In this document: one piece after another, positions 1 to 7,556 of the stretch
How the letters are laid out: each line of letters begins with the position of its first letter
Numbering within the stretch: position 1 is the first letter of the stretch
Assembly: GCF_013408175.1 (NCBI RefSeq)
Contig: NZ_JACBYW010000001.1
Span: forward strand, 682,001 to 746,000
Origin: Actinopolyspora biskrensis
Lineage (GTDB): Bacteria; Actinomycetota; Actinomycetes; Mycobacteriales; Pseudonocardiaceae
Direction of reading: 5' to 3'
Length of the DNA stretch: 64,000 bases
Notes under the pieces: model-generated
Databases searched by the model: none
Told to the model about the DNA's origin: nothing
What the model saw: only the letters and a program-made list of their open reading frames with translations
Translations under genes and position numbers: made by a program

Positions 1-132
1 CGGCGGTGTGGGCAGACCCGAGCAAAGCACTTTCGGGCGTATTTCTTTGATTTCCTCGGGTGTTGCTGTCAAATTCGGGGTCGGCGCCGACGGCGCCTGG
101 TGAAGAATTCCGAACGAGTGGAGGTGTCTCCT
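1..132 (+). promoter_or_regulatory. Upstream region and ribosome binding site of the RiPP precursor gene
   Basis: No gene is visible here. The stretch from about 35 to 75 is less GC-rich than the rest and could hold the promoter, but I cannot assign clear -35/-10 boxes. A short GC palindrome lies near 88-104. GGAGGTG at 120-126 is a strong Shine-Dalgarno sequence 6 nt before the GTG at 133. It is the main support for the tiny precursor gene. Confidence 0.45.
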
Positions 133-246
133 GTGGATGCTTACAAGGAAGAGCCGTTCGAGGTCGTCGAGAGCCCGGAGCCCGAGGTGGTCCCGTTCAC
201 CATGACCATGACTTTCGTCGCCGCGGATGTCGAGGACGACGAATAG
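133..246 (+). CDS. Putative RiPP precursor peptide (TOMM/YcaO-modified), 37 aa
   Basis: This is a 37-codon GTG-start frame with an ideal ribosome binding site (GGAGGTG at 120-126), directly upstream of a leader-binding/YcaO gene. The N-terminal half is acidic (KEEPFEVVESPEPE, residues 5-18), as leader peptides usually are. The C-terminal half reads VPFTMTMTFVAADVEDDE. Three alternating threonines (T23, T25, T27) lie in a hydrophobic patch, followed by a very acidic tail. There is no Cys, and the only Ser (S14) is in the likely leader. If the YcaO acts as an azoline cyclodehydratase, threonines would give methyloxazol(in)es. If it forms an amidine, backbone amides are the target. The precursor role is inferred from position, size, acidity and RBS; the modification is unknown. 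A different small peptide outside the window remains possible. Confidence 0.75.
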   Translation: MDAYKEEPFEVVESPEPEVVPFTMTMTFVAADVEDDE

Positions 247-275
247 GGGTGCGCCACTCCCCGTTTCGGGTCCGT

Positions 276-303
276 GGGCGGATCTTCGTCCGCGGGTCCG
301 CCC
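276..303 (+). terminator. Hairpin between precursor gene and YcaO gene (possible attenuator)
   Basis: GGGCGGA (276-282) can pair with TCCGCCC (297-303). A competing inner stem, GCGGA (278-282) with TCCGC (289-293), closes a TCTTCG loop. The hairpin sits in the 124-nt gap after the precursor stop. Partial terminators there are common in RiPP operons and let the precursor be made in excess. No U-tract follows, so it may instead be a processing or stabilising stem. The function is inference. Confidence 0.4.
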
Positions 304-370
304 CTCTCTGCCGGGGGCACCTATGGGCTCCGGCGGCATCCCGCATTTGTTCCGTACAGGAAGGTAGTCG

Positions 371-2488
371 GTGGCACCACTGTGGTCGGCGTTGGTCCCG
401 CGCCGTGACGTCAGGTTTCGTCATTCCGGGGAACATCTGTACGTGTGCCGCGGCGACGGTGCGCCGTTGCGGTTGCGCGGCGAGCACGCCGAGGGCGAGC
501 CGCGGTTGTGTGAGCTGCCGGGAACGGCGTTGTCGGATCTGGCCGAGCGCGATCTCCTGGTTCCGAACGACGAACCGATGCGCCGGCACCCGTCCTTCGC
601 GCACTCCTGGAGCACCGACCTGCGGGCCGAGGTCGTCGGTGGGGATCAACTGAGCTCGGCCGTCACCGGCGCGCTGGTGGATTTCGGCGTCGAAGTCGAC
701 GCCGGTTCGGGGGTCGTGGTCCTTCCGCTGACGGCTCCCGACGAGACAGTGCGGGAGCGCTCGGAGCGGGCGGTGCGTGAGGGAGTGCCGGTGCTCGTTT
801 TCGCCGTGGCCGGGGCCCGCGTGTACTTCGCGGTGTTGCGCCCTCCGGACACGGCCTGCCCACTGTGCCTTGCCTCGAGGATCCGGTCCAATCGGTCTGA
901 TCAGGAGCTCGGCCGCCTCCCGCTGGAGATGCTGCTGGGTACCGCCTCCGATGCCGGATGGCCCAGCACCGCCGCCGCGGCGGGTCTGCTGGCGCACCAG
1001 GCACTCCGGGCGATCACCGCTCCCGGATCCTGCCCCGAGGGCCTCGTGGACCTCGATCTGGACACCTGCCGACGAACGACACATCCACTCCTGCACACCC
1101 CCTGTTGCCCGGCGTGCCGGGACCACGTGGGCCCGCCCGCCACGGCGCTCGTCGAGTCGGCCGCCACCGCCGAGTCCGCCTCGTCGGCGGGTAATGCCGA
1201 GCGGCTGCGACGTGCGGTGGACCCGCTGACCGGCATCATCGCAGGAATCCGCGTGACCGGGCCGGACGATCCCGGATCCGCGGTGGACTCCACGATGGCC
1301 TGGGGGCGCGGCGGCACCGATACGACGTGGTTCTCGCCGGTGCGGTCCTCGACGGTGGGTGGGGCCACCAAGCACGATCCGGTCGAGGCCGAGGTGTGCG
1401 CGATCGGGGAAACGCTGGAGCGCTACGCGGCCGGCATCTACGACCCCGACGAGTTCGTCCGCGGCTCCCTGGCGGAGCTGGGCACGACGGCCGTTGACCC
1501 CCGCGATCTCCCGCTCGGTTCGGAACGGGAGTACGAGCGGGCGACGGGCACACTGTTTCCCTACGAGCCGGATCTGGTGATCGACTGGACAGCCGGAGTG
1601 GATCTCGAAACCGGTGAGCAGCACTACGTGCCCGCCTGCGCGGTGTATGTCCCGTACCTGCCGCCCCGCAAGCGGGAACGCCTGTTCCACCCCGTCTCCA
1701 CCGGTCTGGCCGCGGGCAGCGCCCCCGCGCAGGCTCTCCGTGGTGGGCTGCAGGAAACCGCCGAGCGCGATGCGATGGCCGTGTTCTGGTACAACCGCCT
1801 CATCCGCCCGACGCTCGACTGGCGGAGCCTGCCGAGCTGCCGTGCCCGCGACGTTCTGGAGGGGATGACCCGGCGCGGCATCTCGTTGACGGTCAAGGAC
1901 CTCACCACCGACACCGGCATCCCCGCCGTCGTCGTGCTGGGCCGCGTCGACACACCGGAGCGCCCGGTCGCGTTGTGCGGATTCCGGGCCGACGTCGGCC
2001 CCTACGCGGCGCTGCTCGGTGCGGCCGAGGAACTCGAGCACGTCTTCAGCATGTACTGGCGCTTCGCCGCCTCCGGAGGGGAACTGGACCCCACGCGCGA
2101 ACCCAGCGATATCTGGGATTTCACCACCTACTACTGCCACCGCAGCCGGATCCCGATCCTCGACTTCATGCACGAGGGGCCACTGCACCCGGCACCGAGC
2201 CCGCCGTCCGAACCGCTGAGCGACGCGGAGGCGGTTCATCGGCTCGTCGGACTGCTTTCCGGGAGCGGACACCGCTGCCTCGCCACCGACATCACCCCGG
2301 TCGACGTCGCCGAGTGCGGCGTCACCGTGGTCCGGACCGTGGTACCCGGTTTGCAGCCGATCAGTTTTTCCCCGGCCTTCCGGCGGCTGGGCGGTTCCCG
2401 GGTTTACCAGGCCCCGGTACGGATGGGCCTGCGCGCGACTCCGCAGGCCGAGGACGAGCTCAACCCCTACCCGGTTCCCATGGGCTGA
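371..2488 (+). CDS. RiPP cyclodehydratase: leader-binding (E1-like) domain fused to YcaO
   Basis: 705 aa with GTG start; AGGAAGG at 357-363 is the ribosome binding site. Residues 1 to about 280 look like the ThiF/E1-like TOMM leader-binding partner. Two cysteine pairs, C163/C166 (CPLC) and C246/C249 (in CCPAC), would bind the structural zinc. Residues about 290-705 are the YcaO domain, which activates backbone amides with ATP. It contains ATP-site-like acidic motifs such as EAEVCAIGETLERYA and QETAERDAM, and a C-terminal proline-rich end (NPYPVPMG) typical of azoline-forming YcaO proteins. The gene lies between the precursor and an amidohydrolase (5-nt gap). It should bind the leader of the 37-aa peptide and cyclise its core. 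Azole versus macroamidine chemistry cannot be decided from sequence alone. Confidence 0.88.
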   Translation: MAPLWSALVPRRDVRFRHSGEHLYVCRGDGAPLRLRGEHAEGEPRLCELPGTALSDLAERDLLVPNDEPMRRHPSFAHSWSTDLRAEVVGGDQLSSAVTGALVDFGVEVDAGSGVVVLPLTAPDETVRERSERAVREGVPVLVFAVAGARVYFAVLRPPDTACPLCLASRIRSNRSDQELGRLPLEMLLGTASDAGWPSTAAAAGLLAHQALRAITAPGSCPEGLVDLDLDTCRRTTHPLLHTPCCPACRDHVGPPATALVESAATAESASSAGNAERLRRAVDPLTGIIAGIRVTGPDDPGSAVDSTMAWGRGGTDTTWFSPVRSSTVGGATKHDPVEAEVCAIGETLERYAAGIYDPDEFVRGSLAELGTTAVDPRDLPLGSEREYERATGTLFPYEPDLVIDWTAGVDLETGEQHYVPACAVYVPYLPPRKRERLFHPVSTGLAAGSAPAQALRGGLQETAERDAMAVFWYNRLIRPTLDWRSLPSCRARDVLEGMTRRGISLTVKDLTTDTGIPAVVVLGRVDTPERPVALCGFRADVGPYAALLGAAEELEHVFSMYWRFAASGGELDPTREPSDIWDFTTYYCHRSRIPILDFMHEGPLHPAPSPPSEPLSDAEAVHRLVGLLSGSGHRCLATDITPVDVAECGVTVVRTVVPGLQPISFSPAFRRLGGSRVYQAPVRMGLRATPQAEDELNPYPVPMG

Positions 2489-2493
2489 CGCGG

Positions 2494-3699
2494 ATGGACA
2501 GTGCTCGAATCGCGCATGCCGTGTGCCGTGCGTCCGGCCCGTACCGGATCGAGGTCGGCGGCATTCTGGGTCCTGGGGGAGTGGACCGTGGCAGGCGAGA
2601 CATCACGGTGCTGCCCACCGGCGGCTGGAAGGTGGGCCGTGCCGAGGACACGGTCTCGCCCGTCCTGCGGCTTCCCGAGAGCATCGCCGCCCCCGCGCTC
2701 TACGATGCCCACGTGCACCTGCACCCGCAGGTGCGCCTGACCGACTACGTGCGTCACGGCATCGGGAGGATCCGTGACCTCGGTTCCACCGTCGGTGCCG
2801 ACCAGGCGGTTCCCACCGGCCGGTGCTGTGCCGAGCCGGTGCCCGACATCGTTCTCGGCGGCCCGCTGCTGGACCGTCCGGGCAAACAGCGGTTGCCCTT
2901 CGCCGCGCCCTGGCGGGATGCGGCGGAGCTGCCCAACCTGGTGGACGCGGCCGCCGAACGCGGCGCAGCTTGGCTCAAGCTCTACGACCGGTTCCCGGGT
3001 GAGCTGGTCGAACCGGCGGTTCGACTCGCCCACGACCGCGGGCTGCGGGTCACCCTCCATCCCCCGCCGGGAGAGTACCGGGCCGCCCTGGACGCGGGGG
3101 TCGACGAACTCCAGCACTTGGCCTGCCTCACCCCGCGCGGGGACGGCAGCAGGGGAACCCGTGCCGTGCTGCGTCACTGGGCGGGCAGAGACCACGGTGA
3201 CGCCTGGCCGGACCTGCCGCGGGGTACGGCGATCTGTCCGACACTGCTCGTGCAGCACCAGCTGGTCCGCGAAGCCGAAAGCGACTGGACCTTCCCCGAC
3301 CACGCCCCGGGGTGGGCGGCCCTGTGGCGACAGCTTCCCACCGCGGCGCGCCCTTGGGGAGCGACGCAGCTGATCACCGCCCGTCAGGCCGTGGCTCGGT
3401 TGTCCGCGGCGATCGGGGAGCTGGATCACGCGGGCGTGCGCTGGGTGATCGGCAGCGACACCCCGAATCCCGGAGTGCGCCCCGGACGCAGCCTGTGGGA
3501 GGAAATGAACCTGCTGGTCAGCGCGGGGCTGGGTCCACTGCGGATCTACCGTTCGGCCGCCGTCGCACCGGCAGTGGCCGAGGCCGGAGAGCACCCGCTC
3601 ACCTTCCTGCCGCGCGGTGCGTTCGATTCCGGGCGGTTCTCCACTGAGCCGCCGACCGCCACCCTGCTCCACGGCTGCCTGTTCCGTCCGAATCCCTGA
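2494..3699 (+). CDS. Metal-dependent amidohydrolase of the RiPP cluster
   Basis: 401 aa. ATG at 2494 follows the YcaO stop by 5 nt; the longer open frame starting at 1975 overlaps YcaO and is not used. The amidohydrolase metal ligands are all visible: H73 and H75 in DAHVHLH, K162 (candidate carbamylated lysine) in WLKLYD, H189 in VTLHPPP, H208 in ELQHLA and D322 in IGSDTPNPG. It resembles imidazolonepropionase-like enzymes. In bottromycin biosynthesis, and in the streptamidine-type family, an amidohydrolase partners a YcaO in making or maturing a macroamidine. The same pairing is seen here. Its place between YcaO and dehydrogenase argues for peptide tailoring rather than primary metabolism. 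The exact reaction is inference. Confidence 0.82.
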   Translation: MDSARIAHAVCRASGPYRIEVGGILGPGGVDRGRRDITVLPTGGWKVGRAEDTVSPVLRLPESIAAPALYDAHVHLHPQVRLTDYVRHGIGRIRDLGSTVGADQAVPTGRCCAEPVPDIVLGGPLLDRPGKQRLPFAAPWRDAAELPNLVDAAAERGAAWLKLYDRFPGELVEPAVRLAHDRGLRVTLHPPPGEYRAALDAGVDELQHLACLTPRGDGSRGTRAVLRHWAGRDHGDAWPDLPRGTAICPTLLVQHQLVREAESDWTFPDHAPGWAALWRQLPTAARPWGATQLITARQAVARLSAAIGELDHAGVRWVIGSDTPNPGVRPGRSLWEEMNLLVSAGLGPLRIYRSAAVAPAVAEAGEHPLTFLPRGAFDSGRFSTEPPTATLLHGCLFRPNP

Positions 3700-3711
3700 A
3701 CGGAGATGATC

Positions 3712-4767
3712 GTGTCTCGATATCAGCGCAACCCCTGGCTGTTCATGGAGTGGGACGACGGCGACCGCGTGGGCGTCGTCGATGCACGCTCCCACAGCAA
3801 GTACCGCGTCGACCCCTCCCTGCTGCGGCTGCTCAATCGGATGTCCACACCGGCCGGTCCCGGAGAGCTGCACCTGAACGGCTACAGCTCCGAGGAACTG
3901 GACGCCCTGCTGCAGCGCATGGCCCGAGTGGGTCTGGTGGAGGTGGTCGGCGACGACGGGGCCGACGCTCTCCCGCAGTACCATGGCGAATGGTCCACGA
4001 GCGAGCTCGCCGTGCACGCGCGCTCGGGCCGGGGCGGTAAGCAGAAAGTGCGACGGTCCGAGATCCCGGACGCGCGGCTACAGCACGCCGAGGTACTGCA
4101 CACGATCCCGCTGCTCGAATCGGAGCTGCCGAGCAAACCTCTCGACGAGGTGCTGAGCAGCCGCCGCAGCATCCGCGACTTCGCCACCACACCGCTGACG
4201 CTGGACCGACTCGCGGCGTTTCTCGGCACCGCCGCACGCGTGCGGGGATGGCTGGGGGAGTGGACCTGGCAGACGACACGCCGCCCCAGCGCCTCCGGCG
4301 GCGCACGACACAGCACCGAGCTGTATCTCGTCGTCCGCGACGTCACCGGTCTCGAACCCGGTGCTTACCACTACGACCCCTTCACTCACGAACTCCACCA
4401 GTTGCAGCACTGGAACGACGAACACGACGAACTGCAACGCAGATTCCTCTGCGGCCCCATGCTCGTCGACACCCCACCCCCGGTGAGCCTCTACCTCGCC
4501 TCGTACTTTCGGCGCATCCAGTGCAAGTACGGTGCGATGACGCTCAGCCTCATCTACCGCGAAGTCGGCTGCCTGCTGCAAACCCTCTACCTCGTCGCCA
4601 CCGACCTCGACCTCGCTCCCTGCGCCACCGCGCTCACCGAGAGCGATCCCAGCCCCGGCTTCCTCGGTGAGCACCGCGATCAGTTCGTCCACAGCGGCAA
4701 CTTCGCCCTCGGGACGCCTGCCGCCGTGGAACCCGCCGCCCCCGGGTTCCACCCTCTCGGTTCCTGA
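3712..4767 (+). CDS. SagB/ThcOx-type FMN-dependent azoline dehydrogenase
   Basis: 351 aa from the GTG at 3712. GGAG at 3702-3705 is spaced correctly for this start and too close for the ATG at 3706. Residues 1 to about 110 form an N-terminal winged-helix-like region (SRYQRNPWLFMEWDDGDR). Residues about 130-350 are the nitroreductase-fold FMN domain, with SSRRSIRDF (FMN phosphate contact region), the RPSASGGARHSTELYLVV block and a C-terminal NFALGTP. SagB-type enzymes oxidise azolines to azoles in TOMM pathways. This suggests that at least one heterocycle is aromatised, or that another backbone dehydrogenation occurs. It ends the + strand operon before the hairpin at 4888-4934. Confidence 0.88.
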   Translation: MSRYQRNPWLFMEWDDGDRVGVVDARSHSKYRVDPSLLRLLNRMSTPAGPGELHLNGYSSEELDALLQRMARVGLVEVVGDDGADALPQYHGEWSTSELAVHARSGRGGKQKVRRSEIPDARLQHAEVLHTIPLLESELPSKPLDEVLSSRRSIRDFATTPLTLDRLAAFLGTAARVRGWLGEWTWQTTRRPSASGGARHSTELYLVVRDVTGLEPGAYHYDPFTHELHQLQHWNDEHDELQRRFLCGPMLVDTPPPVSLYLASYFRRIQCKYGAMTLSLIYREVGCLLQTLYLVATDLDLAPCATALTESDPSPGFLGEHRDQFVHSGNFALGTPAAVEPAAPGFHPLGS

Positions 4768-4887
4768 CATCGGTCCAGCAACGAGGGGTACGACGTAGGT
4801 CGATCGTCGACACCGCGAACGCGCTGCTGCCACGGGGACGTCGACCGGAGCGCTACCCCGACCTTCGGAAAGGTCGTCAAACGTGAC

Positions 4888-4934
4888 GACGAGCGGCTCG
4901 GTGTTCTTCCGAAGAAGTCACCGAACCGCTCGTC
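4888..4934. terminator. Bidirectional terminator hairpin
   Basis: A 16-nt arm (4888-4903, GACGAGCGGCTCGGTG) pairs with 4919-4934 with a single G-U-type mismatch. Inside it, TTCTTC (4904-4909) pairs with GAAGAA (4911-4916), so the arms fold into one long helix. It lies between the convergent RiPP operon and the EF-hand gene and marks the 3' edge of the cluster. Confidence 0.8.
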
Positions 4935-4952
4935 GAAGTCCGGCACCAATAA

Positions 4953-5495
4953 TCAAGGACGCTCGTTCCACGCGGAAAAGGCCGCGACGACCTCGTCCTT
5001 GCTCACCTCGCCGTCACCGTTCTGGTCGACCTCGGCCAAGTAGGAATCGACATCGACGTCGATTCCCGAATCGGAGACGAAATCCTCGATCACCTTCCGG
5101 GTTATCGCGTCGTTGCCGCTGAGCTCGACAATTCCCCACAGCGACTCGGCGGATGGTCGTACGACATCATCCATGTTCTCCTCGGCGAGCTTGTCCATGG
5201 CTCGACGGAAACCGTCCTTGCTGATCGCTCCGTCGTCGCCCACCTGCGCGACCGACCGGATCTCGCTCCAAAAACCGGTGAAAGCCTCTGCGGCCTTCGT
5301 CGCCTTGGCGGGAGTCTCGGCGCCACCGCTCACCGCTCCCTGCAACGCTCCCGCGGGGTTGGAAACCGTGTTCTCGGTGACCTGCTGCGTCATCGTCCGG
5401 GCAGCCCCGCTCACATCCGACTCCGTGATCCTGCCGTCACCATCGGAATCGAGGCCACTGAAAATAATGTCGGTCACGTACTGCTTGGACAGCAT
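4953..5495 (-). CDS. EF-hand calcium-binding protein (calerythrin-like)
   Basis: 180 aa; ATG at 5495 with GGAGAC upstream. Two canonical EF-hand loops are plain: DSDGDGRITESD near residues 16-27 and DQNGDGEVSKDE near 158-169. Two middle loops are degenerate (VGDDGAISKDGF and SGNDAITRKVIE). Four hands with the middle ones weakened, at about 180 residues and without a signal peptide, is the layout of actinomycete calerythrin-type proteins, which are soluble calcium sensors or buffers. It is convergent with the RiPP operon across a terminator, so a link to the peptide is not implied. Confidence 0.85.
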   Translation of the reverse strand: MLSKQYVTDIIFSGLDSDGDGRITESDVSGAARTMTQQVTENTVSNPAGALQGAVSGGAETPAKATKAAEAFTGFWSEIRSVAQVGDDGAISKDGFRRAMDKLAEENMDDVVRPSAESLWGIVELSGNDAITRKVIEDFVSDSGIDVDVDSYLAEVDQNGDGEVSKDEVVAAFSAWNERP

Positions 5496-6156
5496 ATGGT
5501 CGTAGTCTCCATGTTTCGGATGCGAGAAGTAACTCCTTGCGATCGAAATCGCATCACGCCCGAGTCAAGACCATCAAGTCCGTTAACTCCATGGTGAATA
5601 GATTCTCCTTCGTTGGTGGATTACTGTTCGGCGTTTCGGTTGATGAAATTGTGGACGAGGCAAATTCGCGAAAATATTTCGCGGTGCGGAGTGGATTCCA
5701 TCGAATACCGTCCGGCCTTTCCCGGACAATTCCCGACACGTGACAGGTCCCCAGCTGCCCGTTCCAGGCGATGACACGCAGTGCAACCGCGACCGGATGA
5801 CCGTCTCGGTCAGTGTCCTCGCGATCCCCCGAGGAGGCCTGTCCCGGGAATGCGCGACCGCGAACGCGGCACGAGTCGCCGAGCTGCTCGACGGTTGGGA
5901 CGCGGTCCCGGAGCACGCGGCCGCACGTCCGAAGCCTGTGGTTCCCGCGAGCACCACCAGGACCTGCTCGCCACCGGCGTGGGCGACGTGTTCGGCCCGT
6001 CGATCCGGACCACCGACCACCAGCGTGAAATCGTCGAGCGGCTCCGCCTGACGTCCGGATTCTGTCCGACCGACCCCACAACGGAACCTGGCCCGAGCGC
6101 TCGCTCCGCCCACGTTCGAGGCCGGTGGGATGACACTGTGAGGGCAGGCCCGGCCG
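5496..6156. other. Gene-poor region upstream of the EF-hand gene, with a short palindrome
   Basis: No intact gene is recognised. The 5500-5720 part is AT-richer than the rest of the window and probably holds the EF-hand promoter. A perfect 7-bp inverted repeat with a 3-nt spacer (CGCGAAA ATA TTTCGCG) lies at 5667-5683 and may be an operator. From 5740 to 6120 there is coding-like composition in shifting frames without a recognisable family, which looks like decayed gene sequence. Confidence 0.4.
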
Positions 6157-6625
6157 TTGATTCCGCGGTTTCAACAGCGTCCACAGGGCGGAGGCACGGC
6201 AGCTGGTGATCTTGCGGTGTTGGCCGCGGTCGTGTACGTGCTCGTCAGCGGAGGCGTCTGGCGGGACCTGCCGCCGTCGTTCGGAGTCACCGTGCCCACG
6301 GCACACCGCCGGTTTCAGCGGTGGACCGAGGCCGGGCTGTGGCGCAAGCGGCACCAGGCCGTGCTGGACGATCTCGGTGTCCGGGGCGCGATCGAGTGGA
6401 CCCGTGTGGTGGTCGATGCGGCCACGGTGCGCGCCACGCAAGGGGAGCGCTGACCGGGCCCAGCCCGCCTCGCTCGTGGCAGGGCCGGCTCGACGATCCG
6501 CCTGCTTTCCTCGGGGCGGTCTGCCGCTGGTGGTCTCCGCGGCCGACACCCACGACAGTCACGGCCTGAGTCCATCGGTCAAAGCGATCCCGAAGGTCCG
6601 CTCCCGGTGGGGAGCACGGCGGGCG
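6157..6625 (+). pseudogene. IS5-family transposase relic
   Basis: The first part (6157-6453) encodes an IS5-type N-terminal segment, including VWRDLPPSFGV, AHRRFQRWTEAGLW and the catalytic-domain start RVVVDAATVRATQ. The reading frame then breaks. The expected continuation appears in two other frames (ALTGPSPPR, then GLPLVVSAADTHDSHGL), so at least two frameshifts have occurred. No terminal inverted repeats were found. The element is dead. Confidence 0.8.
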
Positions 6626-6704
6626 TGCGCCGCGGGGAGGACCAGCCGATCACGATGCCTGCTCGCTCCGGTGACGGTCGCTGTTCCGTTCTCGAACCGG
6701 GTGT

Positions 6705-7556
6705 TCACCGCATGTCCTCCCGTGCGGGCGGGTCGTGCGGGCGGTCGACGAAGATGTCGTGCTCGAGCTCGCGGGTACCGCCGTAGGGCGTCAGGTCGGT
6801 GATGCCAGCCTCGTGCAGGACATCGACGTCGAGGAAAGTGTTTCCCGTGCAGGTGGCTGCGGACCGCTCGAGGACGGTGACGGCGGCATCGGCGACGATC
6901 GCGGGTGTCCGGGCTCGCTCCAGCGCCGCGTCCCCGCCGAGGACGTTCTTGACCGCGGCCGTGGCGATGTAGGTCTGCGGCCACAGGCAGTTCGCCGCGA
7001 TTCCTCGCTCGGCGTACTCCTCGGCCCATCCCAGGGTCAACATCGTCATGCCGTACTTGGCCGTGGTGTAAGCGGGGTGCGCGCCGAGCCACCTGGGCGA
7101 CAGGTTGAGCGGCGGTGACAGCGAGAGGACGTGCGGATTGGTCCCCGCGCGGAGGTAGGGCATGGCCGAGCTCGTGAGCAGGTAGGTGCCGCGCAACTGG
7201 ATCTGGGTCATCAGGTCGAACTGCTTCATCGACAGGTGGTCGGTGCCGTCGACGGCCAGCGCGGAGGCGTTGTTGACGACGATGTCGATGCCCCCGAACC
7301 GTGCGGCTGCCTGCGCGACGGCGTTGCTCACCGAGTCCTCGTCCCGGACGTCGCCGACGACCGCCACGGCCTGTCCGCCTGCCTCTTCGATCTCCGCGGC
7401 TGCGGTGTGGACGGTCCCGGGGAGCCGGGGGTGCGCCTGGTCGGTCTTGGCGAGCAGAACGATGTTGGCCCCGCGGCGCGCGGCGGCGGCCGCGACGGCC
7501 AGGCCGATGCCGCGGCTGCCGCCCGACATGAGCAGGGTGCGACCGGTCAGGCTCAT
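6705..7556 (-). CDS. Short-chain dehydrogenase/reductase (HSDL2-like)
   Basis: 283 aa; the ATG at 7556 overlaps the stop of the upstream acyl-CoA dehydrogenase by 4 bp, so the longer open frame above it is not used. The NAD(P) site is SGGSRGIGLAVA, followed by VVNNASAL, and the catalytic YxxxK is in AYTTAKYGM. The long insertion after the first helix and the SLSPPLNLSPRW stretch resemble hydroxysteroid-dehydrogenase-like protein 2. As the last gene of the minus-strand operon it could oxidise a 3-hydroxyacyl-CoA or related alcohol after the acyl-CoA dehydrogenase step. The substrate is inference. Confidence 0.85.
   Translation of the reverse strand: MSLTGRTLLMSGGSRGIGLAVAAAAARRGANIVLLAKTDQAHPRLPGTVHTAAAEIEEAGGQAVAVVGDVRDEDSVSNAVAQAAARFGGIDIVVNNASALAVDGTDHLSMKQFDLMTQIQLRGTYLLTSSAMPYLRAGTNPHVLSLSPPLNLSPRWLGAHPAYTTAKYGMTMLTLGWAEEYAERGIAANCLWPQTYIATAAVKNVLGGDAALERARTPAIVADAAVTVLERSAATCTGNTFLDVDVLHEAGITDLTPYGGTRELEHDIFVDRPHDPPAREDMR

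Noticed and set aside
197-2272. 691-aa antisense open frame opposite the YcaO gene
   Set aside because: It is rich in Arg, Gly and His with no domain motif and mirrors the codon bias of the real gene; a GC-driven shadow.
1975-2493. Upstream extension of the amidohydrolase frame
   Set aside because: It lies wholly inside the YcaO gene and has Arg/Pro-rich nonsense composition; ATG 2494 gives the normal family N-terminus.
2467-4017. 516-aa antisense open frame opposite the amidohydrolase and SagB genes
   Set aside because: No recognisable family and directly opposite well-supported genes.
4953-5495. EF-hand gene as a member of the RiPP cluster
   Set aside because: It is on the opposite strand behind a strong bidirectional terminator and is a common stand-alone actinomycete protein.
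5740-6051. 103-aa open frame as a real gene
   Set aside because: Coding-like composition shifts frame near 5900 and no family or RBS supports it; described only as decayed sequence.
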